Shown: piece by piece, positions 36,501 through 43,635 of the stretch
Layout: the number at the start of each line of letters is the position of its first letter
Position numbering within the stretch: position 1 is the first letter of the stretch
Assembly: GCF_003382565.3 (NCBI RefSeq)
Contig: NZ_CP086253.1
Coordinates: 3,596,001-3,660,000 of the forward strand
DNA: 64,000 nt
DNA from: Pectobacterium aquaticum
GTDB taxonomy: Bacteria > Pseudomonadota > Gammaproteobacteria > Enterobacterales > Enterobacteriaceae
Direction of reading: 5' to 3'
The notes under the pieces: model-generated
Seen by the model: only the letters and a program-made list of their open reading frames with translations
The model's database searches: none
Told to the model about the DNA's origin: nothing
Made by a program: the position numbers and the translations under genes

Positions 36501-36685
36501 CGTTCCTGCCAGCGGAATCCCTGTTTACAGGGCTGCCAGTCAGCCTCGGTGCCCGGTGGGTAAGCACCGTTTTTTCCTTCACGATCAAAGCAAATCTCCG
36601 CCAGCTCTACCGATTGAATCTGTCGCAATCGATATTGGGCTACTTCGTCCAAGCGCTGGCTTAACTTTTCCTCGGTAAAAAACAT
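33548..36685 (-). CDS. GH38 alpha-mannosidase
   Basis: 1045 residues, the size of bacterial class II alpha-mannosidases. The N-terminal catalytic (beta/alpha)7 domain holds CVGHTHIDVAFLWQLKHTRE (zinc ligands His/Asp), GAMWVEADCNLPSGES, and LWLPDVFGYSWALPQILKKS (second zinc Asp/nucleophile region). A helical middle domain and large beta domains follow (GH38 C-terminal). No signal peptide: cytoplasmic, cleaving imported mannosides. It sits between the importer genes and the divergent ROK kinase. Substrate linkage cannot be read from sequence. Confidence 0.93.
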   Translation of the reverse strand: MFFTEEKLSQRLDEVAQYRLRQIQSVELAEICFDREGKNGAYPPGTEADWQPCKQGFRWQERDIYAWLKLRVTLPQGGPQYTVVGHFDFGLGVQRPDFEALLYIDGLPFHGIDQNHAQVVFPEEYQGKTLELCFRLWSGILEGKVRKHFQAFHVGNGFETAQFAVLDKPTDTLYYTTLAILQTLAVLPENDPWRIRLLTVTDAAYCLIDWRDPGSDSFYRSIADASTQLERDYAQPNKSHPVTVHCVGHTHIDVAFLWQLKHTREKCARSFSTVLRLMERYPEYTFFQSQPQLYDYIKQDYPDLYRQIKQRIKEGRWEVDGAMWVEADCNLPSGESFVRQILLGSRFMQDEFGITPHCLWLPDVFGYSWALPQILKKSGIKYFMTTKISWNEFNKMPHDTFTWRGIDGSDVLAHFITTPEAGHPRYTYNGMVNAESVQGIWDNYKDKPLNQELLLAYGYGDGGGGPTEEMLELLRRFEKMPALPAIQMGRVDDYFTRLDARLQDSNEYQHTWDGELYFESHRGTYTSQAQVKKANRQAELRYRRAEWVQVLSALTGGGWSQYRADDLTDGWKILLRNQFHDIIPGSSIAEVYQDAALEYQEAENIVADVLNESWRHLVTPRQGAVSLVNSGSWRRDDMAFIPGASDVVWHDAQGQMLLSQPVDGGSLVQVSDLPSLSGTTIYATPLETNVEENAPFVFGEGQLETPHYLIVWNEQGHLTRIYDRQYQREVLADHGNVLTVYEDKPLKYDAWDIEIFYFQKQRPVTELESVRVVEQGALRCSIEFIWRYHHSRVVQQMQVYSQLRRIDFHTRVDWQDFNQLLKVVFPVAVRATEATYDVQFGNVKRPTTWNTTWDAARFESVAHQWADLSEYGYGVSLLNDCKYGHAIKDNVMQLTLIKSAVSPDAHADRGEHEFTYALLPHAGDWRDAAVAQQAFSLNEPLQVLPGEWREAANGVIRCDHPFVALDAIKKAEQSEWVIVRLHEFAGGRQQLTLESSLPIREWRECDLLEAPESGKTPQQGPLTLTFAPYEIKTVAICFAHADTAV

Positions 36686-36747
36686 AGCGTGCTCACTGTA
36701 ATCATAGGGGGGTAAATGCGGCTCCTATGTAATAGCACTCAGTGTTT

Positions 36748-36758
36748 TTTTAGTAAAC
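36748..36758. promoter_or_regulatory. GTTTAnTAAAC-like motif in the mannosidase promoter
   Basis: TTTTAGTAAAC, one base from the palindrome at 36908. Located about 60 bp upstream of the GH38 start, in the 327-bp divergent region 36686-37012. Confidence 0.5.
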
Positions 36759-36783
36759 AAAATGAGTTTTTTAATTAAACATC

Positions 36784-36799
36784 CGTGATGTGATTCACA
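36784..36799. promoter_or_regulatory. Candidate CRP site
   Basis: CGTGATGTGATTCACA fits TGTGA-N6-TCACA with one mismatch, between the two GTTTAnTAAAC-like motifs of the divergent promoter region. Confidence 0.65.
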
Positions 36800-36907
36800 A
36801 CATGGCGTTATTTTTTCATATGCCATGACAATAAAAAAACACAACACAATGATTAATAAAGGTTAAAACCAAAACCCACTTGTCTAAACCCCCAAAACAC
36901 CGATTGA

Positions 36908-36918
36908 GTTTAGTAAAC
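36908..36918. promoter_or_regulatory. GTTTAGTAAAC palindrome in the ROK/LacI promoter
   Basis: A perfect palindrome around a central G, about 95 bp before the ROK gene. With 33453, 33472 and 36748 it forms a shared motif set in all promoters of the mannoside locus. Confidence 0.55.
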
Positions 36919-37012
36919 ATAAAAAGTACCCTAGACGAAAATTAACAATTTATAGCGCCTCTAATTTATGGCGTATCTCTGTCGCCAGTGGGCGGCACAG
37001 GAGCGAAACACC

Positions 37013-37948
37013 ATGTTAAGTTTGGGCATTGATATCGGCGGGTCTAAAATCGAGGCCGTTGTGCTGAACGCAGCGGGCGAAGTCGTCTATCTACAGCGCT
37101 ATGCCACAGAAAAGCAGAGCTATGAATCTTTCTTTCACCGTCTGTGCCAAGTGATTGAAGAGGTGCGGAAAGCCCTTCAGCAGCCTTTTACCATTGGCAT
37201 CTGCCTACCCGGCACGGTAGAAGCCAGTAACCGCTGTATCAAGAACTCCAATATTTTGGTGATTAATCAGCAACCGCTGCCAGCTATGTTGGAGGCATAC
37301 GTAAAGCAACCCATCGCCATTAGCAACGATGCCAACTGTTTCACGCTCTCTGAGGCTATCGACGGAGCGGGCCGAGGCTACGATACCGTATTCGGTGTCA
37401 TTCTCGGCACCGGTTGCGGCGGTGGTATCGCTATTCATCAGCGGGTACTGGATGGCCGTAATCGCTGTGCAGGTGAGCTGGGTCACAATGCGCTGCCACG
37501 CTATACGCCGGAGTATGACGGCCCAGCGGTCAGTTGCTATTGTGGGCAAAGCAACTGTATTGAATCGTTTGTCTCTGGTACCGGTTTAGCCCAACGCTAC
37601 AACCACTTTAATGGTACTACGCTGAGCGCCAGAGAAATTATGGATGCAGTCGAATTCAAAGAGAGCAACGCGCTGGCTTACTTTCAGCGTTATCAGGATC
37701 AACTCGCACGTGCATTGGCCAGTGTGGTCAACCTGCTCGATCCCGACGTGATCGTGCTGGGCGGCGGGTTATCAAATAGCGAAGCTATTTATACCGATCT
37801 TGGCGATCGTATTGCCCGCTACGTGTTTAGCAATACCTTTATGACGCCTATCGTACAAGCCAGATACGGCGACAGTAGCGGTGTGCGCGGCGCTGCCTGG
37901 CTCGGTGCAAAAGCCGGTTACCCCATGCCGGACGATGAAACGTTGTGA
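37013..37948 (+). CDS. ROK-family sugar kinase (manno/fructokinase-like)
   Basis: 311 residues from ATG 37013 (an upstream in-frame ATG at 36968 adds a tail without family similarity). ATP loop MLSLGIDIGGSKIEAVVLN, the ISNDANCFTLSEA catalytic-Asp motif, and the ROK zinc motif GELGHNALPRY followed by CYCGQSNCIESF. Phosphorylates a hexose, here probably mannose or a mannose-derived sugar, in the cytoplasm. Heads the rightward operon kinase-lacI-epimerase. Confidence 0.88.
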   Translation: MLSLGIDIGGSKIEAVVLNAAGEVVYLQRYATEKQSYESFFHRLCQVIEEVRKALQQPFTIGICLPGTVEASNRCIKNSNILVINQQPLPAMLEAYVKQPIAISNDANCFTLSEAIDGAGRGYDTVFGVILGTGCGGGIAIHQRVLDGRNRCAGELGHNALPRYTPEYDGPAVSCYCGQSNCIESFVSGTGLAQRYNHFNGTTLSAREIMDAVEFKESNALAYFQRYQDQLARALASVVNLLDPDVIVLGGGLSNSEAIYTDLGDRIARYVFSNTFMTPIVQARYGDSSGVRGAAWLGAKAGYPMPDDETL

Positions 37949-38002
37949 TACCATAATGCAATCATCACGGAGTTCCTTTTTATTCACAGCGTAAGGTAAC
38001 GC

Positions 38003-38989
38003 ATGACCAAGCGGATCAGGATCAGAGATATTGCCGCCGCATCCGGCGTGTCCACGGGAGCAGTGTCCCGAGCCCTAAAAGGACAGCCAGGACTAAAAGA
38101 AGAGACTCGGCAGCGCATTCTCTCTATCGCCCAGCAACAGGGTTATGATTTTACTCGATTGCGCACAGAAAAAATTCGTCGAGTCCTGTTTCTGCTACAC
38201 CGTCAACACAACATCACCAGTGCATTGTCCTTCTATTCTCCACTGTTGCTCGGTGTTGAAAATGCTTGCCGCCAAGAAGGCATTGCCTTGAGTTTTCTTG
38301 CGTTAGGGCCGATGGATCCCGTCGAGGAACAAGTCAGGCTGCACGAGCCGGATGCATTACTGTGTGCAGGTTTCTTTGAGCCTGAGCTTCTGGCCGTGCT
38401 GCACAAGATGCAACTGCCTTTGGCGTTGGTGGATCTTTGGGCACCTGATTTACCCAGCGTCAACCCAGATAATGTGCAAGGCGGTTATCTGGCGACCCAG
38501 CATCTGATCGCCCAAGGCCGGACACGTATCGCCTATTTGGCAAGCAGCTTGGCTCACTACAGTATTCGCCAACGAGAAAAAGGCTACCGCCAAGCGCTAT
38601 ATGAAGCGAAATTGCTGATGCCCCCAGAGTATGAAGCGATCGCCCCACCATTGCTGGATACCGAAAAGGCGCTGACGCAGGCGGTGGAAGAGCTGCTGGC
38701 ACTGCCGCAGCGTCCTGACGCCATTTTTGCCTATAATGATTCCGCGGCGTTGATTGCTATGCGCGTCTGTCAAAAACAAGGGCTTAATCTGCCGCAAGAT
38801 ATGGCAATTGTCGGGTTTGATGACATTGATTCTGCACGCTTGGCTCATCCGCCCTTAACCACAGTTGCGATTGATAAAGCACAGTTAGGTCATCAAGCAC
38901 TCGCTCTCTTGCTTGACCCTGAACGGCGCGTGGGCGCTCAGCATCTCGCAGTGCAGCTAGTGATCCGTAAAAGTGCAGGTGAAGAGTAG
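38003..38989 (+). CDS. LacI-family regulator of the mannoside locus
   Basis: 328 residues: HTH RIRDIAAASGVSTGAVSRAL then the hinge, and a type-1 periplasmic-binding-like effector domain with the usual VGFDDIDSARLAHPPLTTV near the end. Fifty-four nt after the kinase gene. Probably binds the GTTTAnTAAAC-like sites in the locus and answers to a mannoside or its phosphate. Confidence 0.9.
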   Translation: MTKRIRIRDIAAASGVSTGAVSRALKGQPGLKEETRQRILSIAQQQGYDFTRLRTEKIRRVLFLLHRQHNITSALSFYSPLLLGVENACRQEGIALSFLALGPMDPVEEQVRLHEPDALLCAGFFEPELLAVLHKMQLPLALVDLWAPDLPSVNPDNVQGGYLATQHLIAQGRTRIAYLASSLAHYSIRQREKGYRQALYEAKLLMPPEYEAIAPPLLDTEKALTQAVEELLALPQRPDAIFAYNDSAALIAMRVCQKQGLNLPQDMAIVGFDDIDSARLAHPPLTTVAIDKAQLGHQALALLLDPERRVGAQHLAVQLVIRKSAGEE

Positions 38990-39013
38990 TATTCCTTTTA
39001 CCTTGGAGACATT

Positions 39014-40000
39014 ATGCCTTCACAACCCCACCTGTTCTCTTTGGCCAGCCATGATGGCCAACTTGCTGCCACGCTGAGTACGGCGGGTGGTATTTTGACT
39101 TCGCTACGTTACAAGACATCCGTTCTGCCACCCCGAGAAGTGCTCTATCGCGCCCCTTGGCTGGATGATGTAGCGGCCTGTGCCAATCTTCCGCCATTAA
39201 TGCAGCGTCTTGCGGGAGAGTGGGTTGCCGTCCCATTTGGCCATAGTTCACAGGATGGTGAGGGCTTTTTTCATCATGCTTCACATGGTTTGCCTGTTAA
39301 CGGTGAATGGCAGGTTACATCTCAGAAAGAAAACGTCATTCAGCTCCAGTTTCTGTTTGCTGAGGATTTTCCACTCACACGCTTAACGCGTGAAGTAACG
39401 TTGCAAGACGACGGAAGGGCGTGTTTTCGACTGATTGTTGAAGCGCGCCGAGAATGCCGTTTTCCTATCGGCCTGCATCCCATCTTTCCCATTGGCAATG
39501 ACGCAGGAGATGTCATTTTAACGGCAGAAAACATGCAAAGTGGGCTGGTGTACCCCGAAGCACCGGAGCCAGGCATCAGCCAGTTACGCCCCTTGGCAAG
39601 GTTCAACAGCCTTGCTACTGTGCCAACGGTATCAGGCAATACGATGAATCTGCAACGGCTTCCATTAGCAGAAGCCACGGAAGAAATCGTCCAGCTACTG
39701 AGCCCAGTATCAGCCATCAGTCTGCATTATCCAGCACAACAGCACCGCGTCACGCTGCGTTGGGACACGCAGTCGCTTCCTCACTGCTTGCTGTGGTTTA
39801 GCAATGGTGGCCGTGCTTATGCACCCTGGAATGGGCGAAACCGCTGTTTGGGTGTTGAACCCATTTGTTCAGCCTGGGATCTTGGCCCCAAAAGCCTCAG
39901 GGAAAATCCTATCGCCGCGCAAGGTTATGCGACCAACCAGCAAATAACGCCAGAAAAACCACTGAAGATTGATTACCAGCTACATTGTCAGCCCGCTTAA
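39014..40000 (+). CDS. Aldose 1-epimerase family protein
   Basis: 328 residues of the galactose-mutarotase-like fold. HHASHGLPVNGEW holds the first catalytic His region and GLHPIFPIG the second; LGVEPICSAWDLG fits the base-Glu region. Interconverts alpha and beta anomers of free sugars released by the mannosidase, feeding the kinase. Twenty-four nt after the LacI gene, so the last member of the operon. Substrate preference is inferred from context. Confidence 0.82.
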   Translation: MPSQPHLFSLASHDGQLAATLSTAGGILTSLRYKTSVLPPREVLYRAPWLDDVAACANLPPLMQRLAGEWVAVPFGHSSQDGEGFFHHASHGLPVNGEWQVTSQKENVIQLQFLFAEDFPLTRLTREVTLQDDGRACFRLIVEARRECRFPIGLHPIFPIGNDAGDVILTAENMQSGLVYPEAPEPGISQLRPLARFNSLATVPTVSGNTMNLQRLPLAEATEEIVQLLSPVSAISLHYPAQQHRVTLRWDTQSLPHCLLWFSNGGRAYAPWNGRNRCLGVEPICSAWDLGPKSLRENPIAAQGYATNQQITPEKPLKIDYQLHCQPA

Positions 40001-40013
40001 ACGGTAAGCATGC

Positions 40014-40829
40014 TTAAACAAGATGCAGTTGAAAAGGTTGTGCGTTGAGCTGCTGCTGCACCTCAAACGCTAACGCGCTGTCGGTGATGATATCGGTGAG
40101 TTCCGACAGGGGCGTGACGCAGAACAACGAATACGCACCGTATTTACTGCTGTCGGCCAGCAGTATCCGGCGGCTTGCATTCGCGCCGAGATCTTGTTTT
40201 ATGCCCGCTTTCTCTTCCGTCGGCGTGGTGACGCCTTTGTCCAGACTCCACGAGTTGCAGCTGATAAACGCGATATCGGGGTAAATGCTGCGTAACAGAC
40301 GGCGGCCATGTTCGCCGATGCAGGACTGGCTGCTGTCATCAATACGTCCACCGATAATCGTCACTTCGATCTGCTTGAACTCAGACAGAAACAGCGCAAT
40401 TTGCAAATCGGCGGTAATCACGCGCAGCGGCAAATGTGTCAGGTTTCGCGCCAGCTCCAGCATGGTCGTTCCCGCATCCAGCACGACCGCACTGCCCGGT
40501 TTAACCAGCGTCGCGGCATAGCGGGCTATCGCCTGCTTTTCTTGAAGGCTACGATGTAATTTCTCATTCGTGGTCGGCTGGGAAGGGATAAAACGATTGA
40601 GCGTCACGCCGCCATGACTGCGGCTAATCACGCCCTGCTCATCCAGTTTGATCAAATCACGACGAATCGTCGCTGGGGAAGCGTCGATCACGGACACCAG
40701 TTCATCGACTGTCACCAGATTATGGCTTTTCAGATAATCCATAATCTGATCAAGACGGCTCTGCCCTTTTACTTTATCCCCGCTCATGCGGAAAGCATCA
40801 GTTAATGTAGGATCCACGGCGATATCCAT
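40014..40829 (-). CDS. DeoR-family regulator (YgbI-like)
   Basis: Up to 271 residues. HTH SRLDQIMDYLKSHNLVTVDE plus SPATIRRDLIKLDEQGVISR, then the DeoR C-terminal sugar-phosphate domain (VVLDAGTTMLELARNL; CNSWSLDKGVTTPTEEK; LLADSSKYG). Met 15 (40787) is an alternative start; neither has a strong ribosome site. It sits 3' of pdxA2, as ygbI-type regulators do beside dtnK/pdxA2 loci, and probably controls 41098-49750. A dispersed repeat lies 11 bp upstream of its first codon. Confidence 0.85.
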   Translation of the reverse strand: MDIAVDPTLTDAFRMSGDKVKGQSRLDQIMDYLKSHNLVTVDELVSVIDASPATIRRDLIKLDEQGVISRSHGGVTLNRFIPSQPTTNEKLHRSLQEKQAIARYAATLVKPGSAVVLDAGTTMLELARNLTHLPLRVITADLQIALFLSEFKQIEVTIIGGRIDDSSQSCIGEHGRRLLRSIYPDIAFISCNSWSLDKGVTTPTEEKAGIKQDLGANASRRILLADSSKYGAYSLFCVTPLSELTDIITDSALAFEVQQQLNAQPFQLHLV

Positions 40830-40839
40830 CTTGCTGTCA

Positions 40840-40966
40840 TATACCCGTAATACTTCAAGCTGCTTGTGCGTTGGCTGCGCTCACTCACCCGAATCACTTA
40901 CCTGAGTAAGCTCATCGGGATTCCCTCACTTGCCGCCTTCCTGCAACTCGAATTATTTGGGGTATA
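40840..40966. repeat. 127-bp dispersed intergenic repeat (MITE-like)
   Basis: Imperfect terminal inverted repeats of about 24 bp: TATACCCGTAATACTTCAAG at the left and, reverse-complemented, TATACCCCAAATAATTCGAG at the right. The interior is partly palindromic (TTACCTGAGTAAGCTCATCGG). I recall closely similar elements between genes throughout Pectobacterium, Serratia and Yersinia genomes; that recollection should be checked. No coding sense. Confidence 0.75.
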
Positions 40967-40995
40967 AAGTTATTTTACATTGTTGGTTCTTGATT

Positions 40996-41042
40996 GCAGG
41001 ATACCAGAAACCTTCCCGAACGCGGGAAGGAAGATATCCTGC
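40996..41042. terminator. Two-tier 47-nt hairpin downstream of pdxA2
   Basis: Outer arms GCAGGATA/TATCCTGC (8 bp) enclose inner arms CCTTCCCG/CGGGAAGG (8 bp, loop AACG). Strong symmetric structure between pdxA2 and the DeoR gene. No T-run adjoins it, so it may act as an mRNA 3'-end stabiliser instead of a classic terminator. Confidence 0.55.
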
Positions 41043-41097
41043 AATGTGCACTGTAGCTTAAAAAACCGTGCTATCAACCGTGATGGGTTACTGCCAA

Positions 41098-42078
41098 TCA
41101 GGCCAGTTGCATGGCGAGCTGGATAGAAATCGCCATACTTTCTGACTTCGCTTTCCCTGTCCAGGCAATATCAAACGCCGTACCGTGGTCAGCAGAGGTG
41201 CGGATGAACGGCAATCCGGCAGTGATATTTACCCCATCATAGAAGCCCAGCAGCTTAAGCGGAATGTGGCCCTGATCGTGATACATCGCCACTACCATGT
41301 CGTACTGGCCTTCATACGCCTGCAAATAGACGGTATCCGGCGGGCACGGGCCATAGACATCAATGCCTTTGGCCTTCATGGCTTCAACCGATGGCGACAC
41401 GATGGTGATCTCTTCATCACCAAACAGGCCATTCTCGCCCGCATGCGGGTTAACCCCGGCAACAGCGATACGCGGGTGAGTAAAACCAACGCGCTTGAGG
41501 AAGACATCCGCCATCTCGATCACCGTTTCCACGCGATCGCGGTTCAGCGTATCCAGGAACTTACGCAGCGCGATGTGCGTTGAAACATGGATCACCTTCA
41601 ACTTATCGGTATACAGCACCATGGCATAGTCGCGGCTGTTGGTCAGCTTCGCCAGCAGTTCAGTGTGGCCCGGATAGAGATGGCCCGCCGAGTGCAGCGC
41701 TTCTTTATTCAGCGGCGCGGTGGCAATCGCATGGACTTCACCCGCCATCGCCAGCTCGGTCGCTTTCTTGATGCAGCGGTAAGCCAAATCGCCCGCCTGC
41801 GACTGAACAACGCCAGGCTTCAGCGCCTGAGGATCTTCCAACGGCTCATCAATCATGTTGATGACGCCCGGCGCGAAGACCGCGTCAGCTGGTTTATCAA
41901 TAATTTTCAGCTCTACGGCTGGCACGATATTCAGCGCCAGAATACGTCGCATCGTCTGTACGCAGCCCACCACCACGGCGGACGCGCCGGAAAGCTCGCC
42001 TTCGGCCAGCGATTTGATAATAATTTCCGGTCCAATCCCTGCCGGATCACCCATCGTTACCGCAATAATTTTACTCAC
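41098..42078 (-). CDS. pdxA2: D-threonate 4-phosphate dehydrogenase PdxA2
   Basis: 326 residues of the PdxA family. MGDPAGIGPEIIIKSLA, ATAPLNKEALHSAGHLYPGH, GVNPHAGENGLFGDEE and MYHDQGHIPLKLLGFYDGVN carry the substrate and zinc-binding residues. The GTG start at 42078, with GAGGAGAAGG upstream, overlaps the end of dtnK by 8 nt. PdxA2 enzymes beside DUF1537 kinases oxidise and decarboxylate D-threonate or D-erythronate 4-phosphate to DHAP and CO2, which distinguishes them from the vitamin B6 enzyme PdxA. Cytoplasmic, NAD-dependent. Confidence 0.88.
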   Translation of the reverse strand: MSKIIAVTMGDPAGIGPEIIIKSLAEGELSGASAVVVGCVQTMRRILALNIVPAVELKIIDKPADAVFAPGVINMIDEPLEDPQALKPGVVQSQAGDLAYRCIKKATELAMAGEVHAIATAPLNKEALHSAGHLYPGHTELLAKLTNSRDYAMVLYTDKLKVIHVSTHIALRKFLDTLNRDRVETVIEMADVFLKRVGFTHPRIAVAGVNPHAGENGLFGDEEITIVSPSVEAMKAKGIDVYGPCPPDTVYLQAYEGQYDMVVAMYHDQGHIPLKLLGFYDGVNITAGLPFIRTSADHGTAFDIAWTGKAKSESMAISIQLAMQLA

Positions 42079-43399
42079 TGACCTTCTCCTCAATAAAACG
42101 TAAAACGTCGAGCAAAGTAGTTTCGTTGCCAAAACCCCCCGCTTTAGTCATCACAGGGGTCGTGCCGACAACGCTGTTCAGCAGGTATCCCCAGGGCACA
42201 CAGGATGCGATTTGCCCCTTAATCTGAAAGCCGGTCGCGCCCAGTGCGGTTGCCACGGCAATCGCAATGTCACCACCGGATAAATACAGTCCGCTCGGCA
42301 GACGCCGGTTAGCTCTGTCCGCCGTCAGGCTGTCTAGCGCCTGAACAATATTGCGCGTAAGTTCCCCCAGATAGTGGCTGATCGTTTCGCCAAGCTGCTG
42401 TCGGCTAAGCCCAAGCTCCCGACAGCGCGCGTCAATCTCGAAGCGCTGATTTTCGTTATGACAGGTACGAATAATGCAGTGATTACCGTTCATCAGCGCC
42501 TTCACCGCGTCCTGACACTGAGATGCCATGACGGTGGACGAGTTGGGTGAAAAGAGTGCGTTGATATCAATCTCAACCAGCGTGACATCGCTGCGCAGTC
42601 TGACGGCCGCAATCTGTTTTTGAGCAATATCGCTCATCGACCCGACGACAGCCAGCAGCGGCCTTTCGGTCTTACGCGTAAAATTCTGCGTATTCGCCAG
42701 CGCTTCGCTCAGGCCTGCTGAGCCAACTAGCAAGGGACGAAATGGCAACGTTCTGGCGGCGTGAACGATATGCGTCAGATCGTCCTGCTCGTCGGTATCA
42801 AGAATAATCAGACGTACGCCACAGCCCGCCAGTTGCTGCAAACGGTCGGCTAAATTGTCCTGGCGGACGTCATCAAGATGTATTTCCGCCACGGCTAAAG
42901 CGGTTTGCTCTGCCAGACGGGCAGCGATAGAAGCCGAAGCCACCGGTGTTTTTGGGTCGCTGGCAAATTCCGTATCGGTAAGCAGGCGACCATTCACCCA
43001 GACTTCACCTTTGCGGGTCACGCGCCCCAGCGTCGGCGAAGCCGCAGCAATCAGCGCGACAGGCACGTCTGCCGCAGAGAGCGCGGCGGCCACTTCCGCC
43101 CCCAGATTCCCACGTAGCGTCGAGTCAATCTTCTTAATAATCCAGCCTTGTCCGCCGGCTGCCTGCCAGGCAGTAACCGCTTCTGCGGTACGTTGAGACG
43201 CCACGTCGTCACGCGCCGCACGGCTATCGGTGTTGATCACCACCGCATCACCCAGTAAATCCGCATGCAGTTTATTAACGTCAAATACGACGCTAACCCG
43301 CGCGCCATGCTGCGCCAGACCGACGCCCGCATCATTGGCACCCGTAAAGTCATCAGCGACTACTAATACCTGTTCTGCTGATTGCTGCACGTTTGACAT
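42071..43399 (-). CDS. dtnK: Four-carbon acid sugar kinase (D-threonate kinase, DUF1537)
   Basis: 442 residues. The N-terminal DUF1537 domain starts with VLVVADDFTGANDAGVGLAQ and contains IIKKIDSTLRGNLGAEVAAAL. The C-terminal nucleotide-binding domain has LYLSGGDIAIAVATALGATG and MTKAGGFGNETTLLDVLRFI. Overlap with a pdxA2-type gene points to D-threonate or D-erythronate as substrate, phosphorylated at C4. It is transcribed away from the Fe-ADH/aldolase operon over a 236-bp shared promoter region. Confidence 0.88.
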   Translation of the reverse strand: MSNVQQSAEQVLVVADDFTGANDAGVGLAQHGARVSVVFDVNKLHADLLGDAVVINTDSRAARDDVASQRTAEAVTAWQAAGGQGWIIKKIDSTLRGNLGAEVAAALSAADVPVALIAAASPTLGRVTRKGEVWVNGRLLTDTEFASDPKTPVASASIAARLAEQTALAVAEIHLDDVRQDNLADRLQQLAGCGVRLIILDTDEQDDLTHIVHAARTLPFRPLLVGSAGLSEALANTQNFTRKTERPLLAVVGSMSDIAQKQIAAVRLRSDVTLVEIDINALFSPNSSTVMASQCQDAVKALMNGNHCIIRTCHNENQRFEIDARCRELGLSRQQLGETISHYLGELTRNIVQALDSLTADRANRRLPSGLYLSGGDIAIAVATALGATGFQIKGQIASCVPWGYLLNSVVGTTPVMTKAGGFGNETTLLDVLRFIEEKVSE

Positions 43400-43430
43400 A
43401 CCTCATCCCCGGTTCGTGATTACCTGATAA

Positions 43431-43459
43431 TGATTATATTGAATCACATTTGATTATAT
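43431..43459. promoter_or_regulatory. Direct repeat TGATTATAT x2, candidate DeoR-type operator
   Basis: TGATTATAT at 43431-43439 and 43451-43459, 20 bp apart (two helical turns), in the dtnK/Fe-ADH divergent promoter. DeoR-family repressors often bind direct repeats. A CRP half site TGTGA adjoins (43459-43463). Tentative. Confidence 0.4.
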
Positions 43460-43635
43460 GTGAGCAATATCAAATTATTTAAAAGGAATTTCACCTATAA
43501 ATTATCACCACGATGTGGCAAATGGCGTTTCTGCGTGATGAGAACCACGCTATTTGACTGAAAGTAATCACCATCGCAACCATTATCATCATAGCGATAA
43601 CGCTCTGGCGAAAGAGAAAAGGCAAGGTAATAAGC

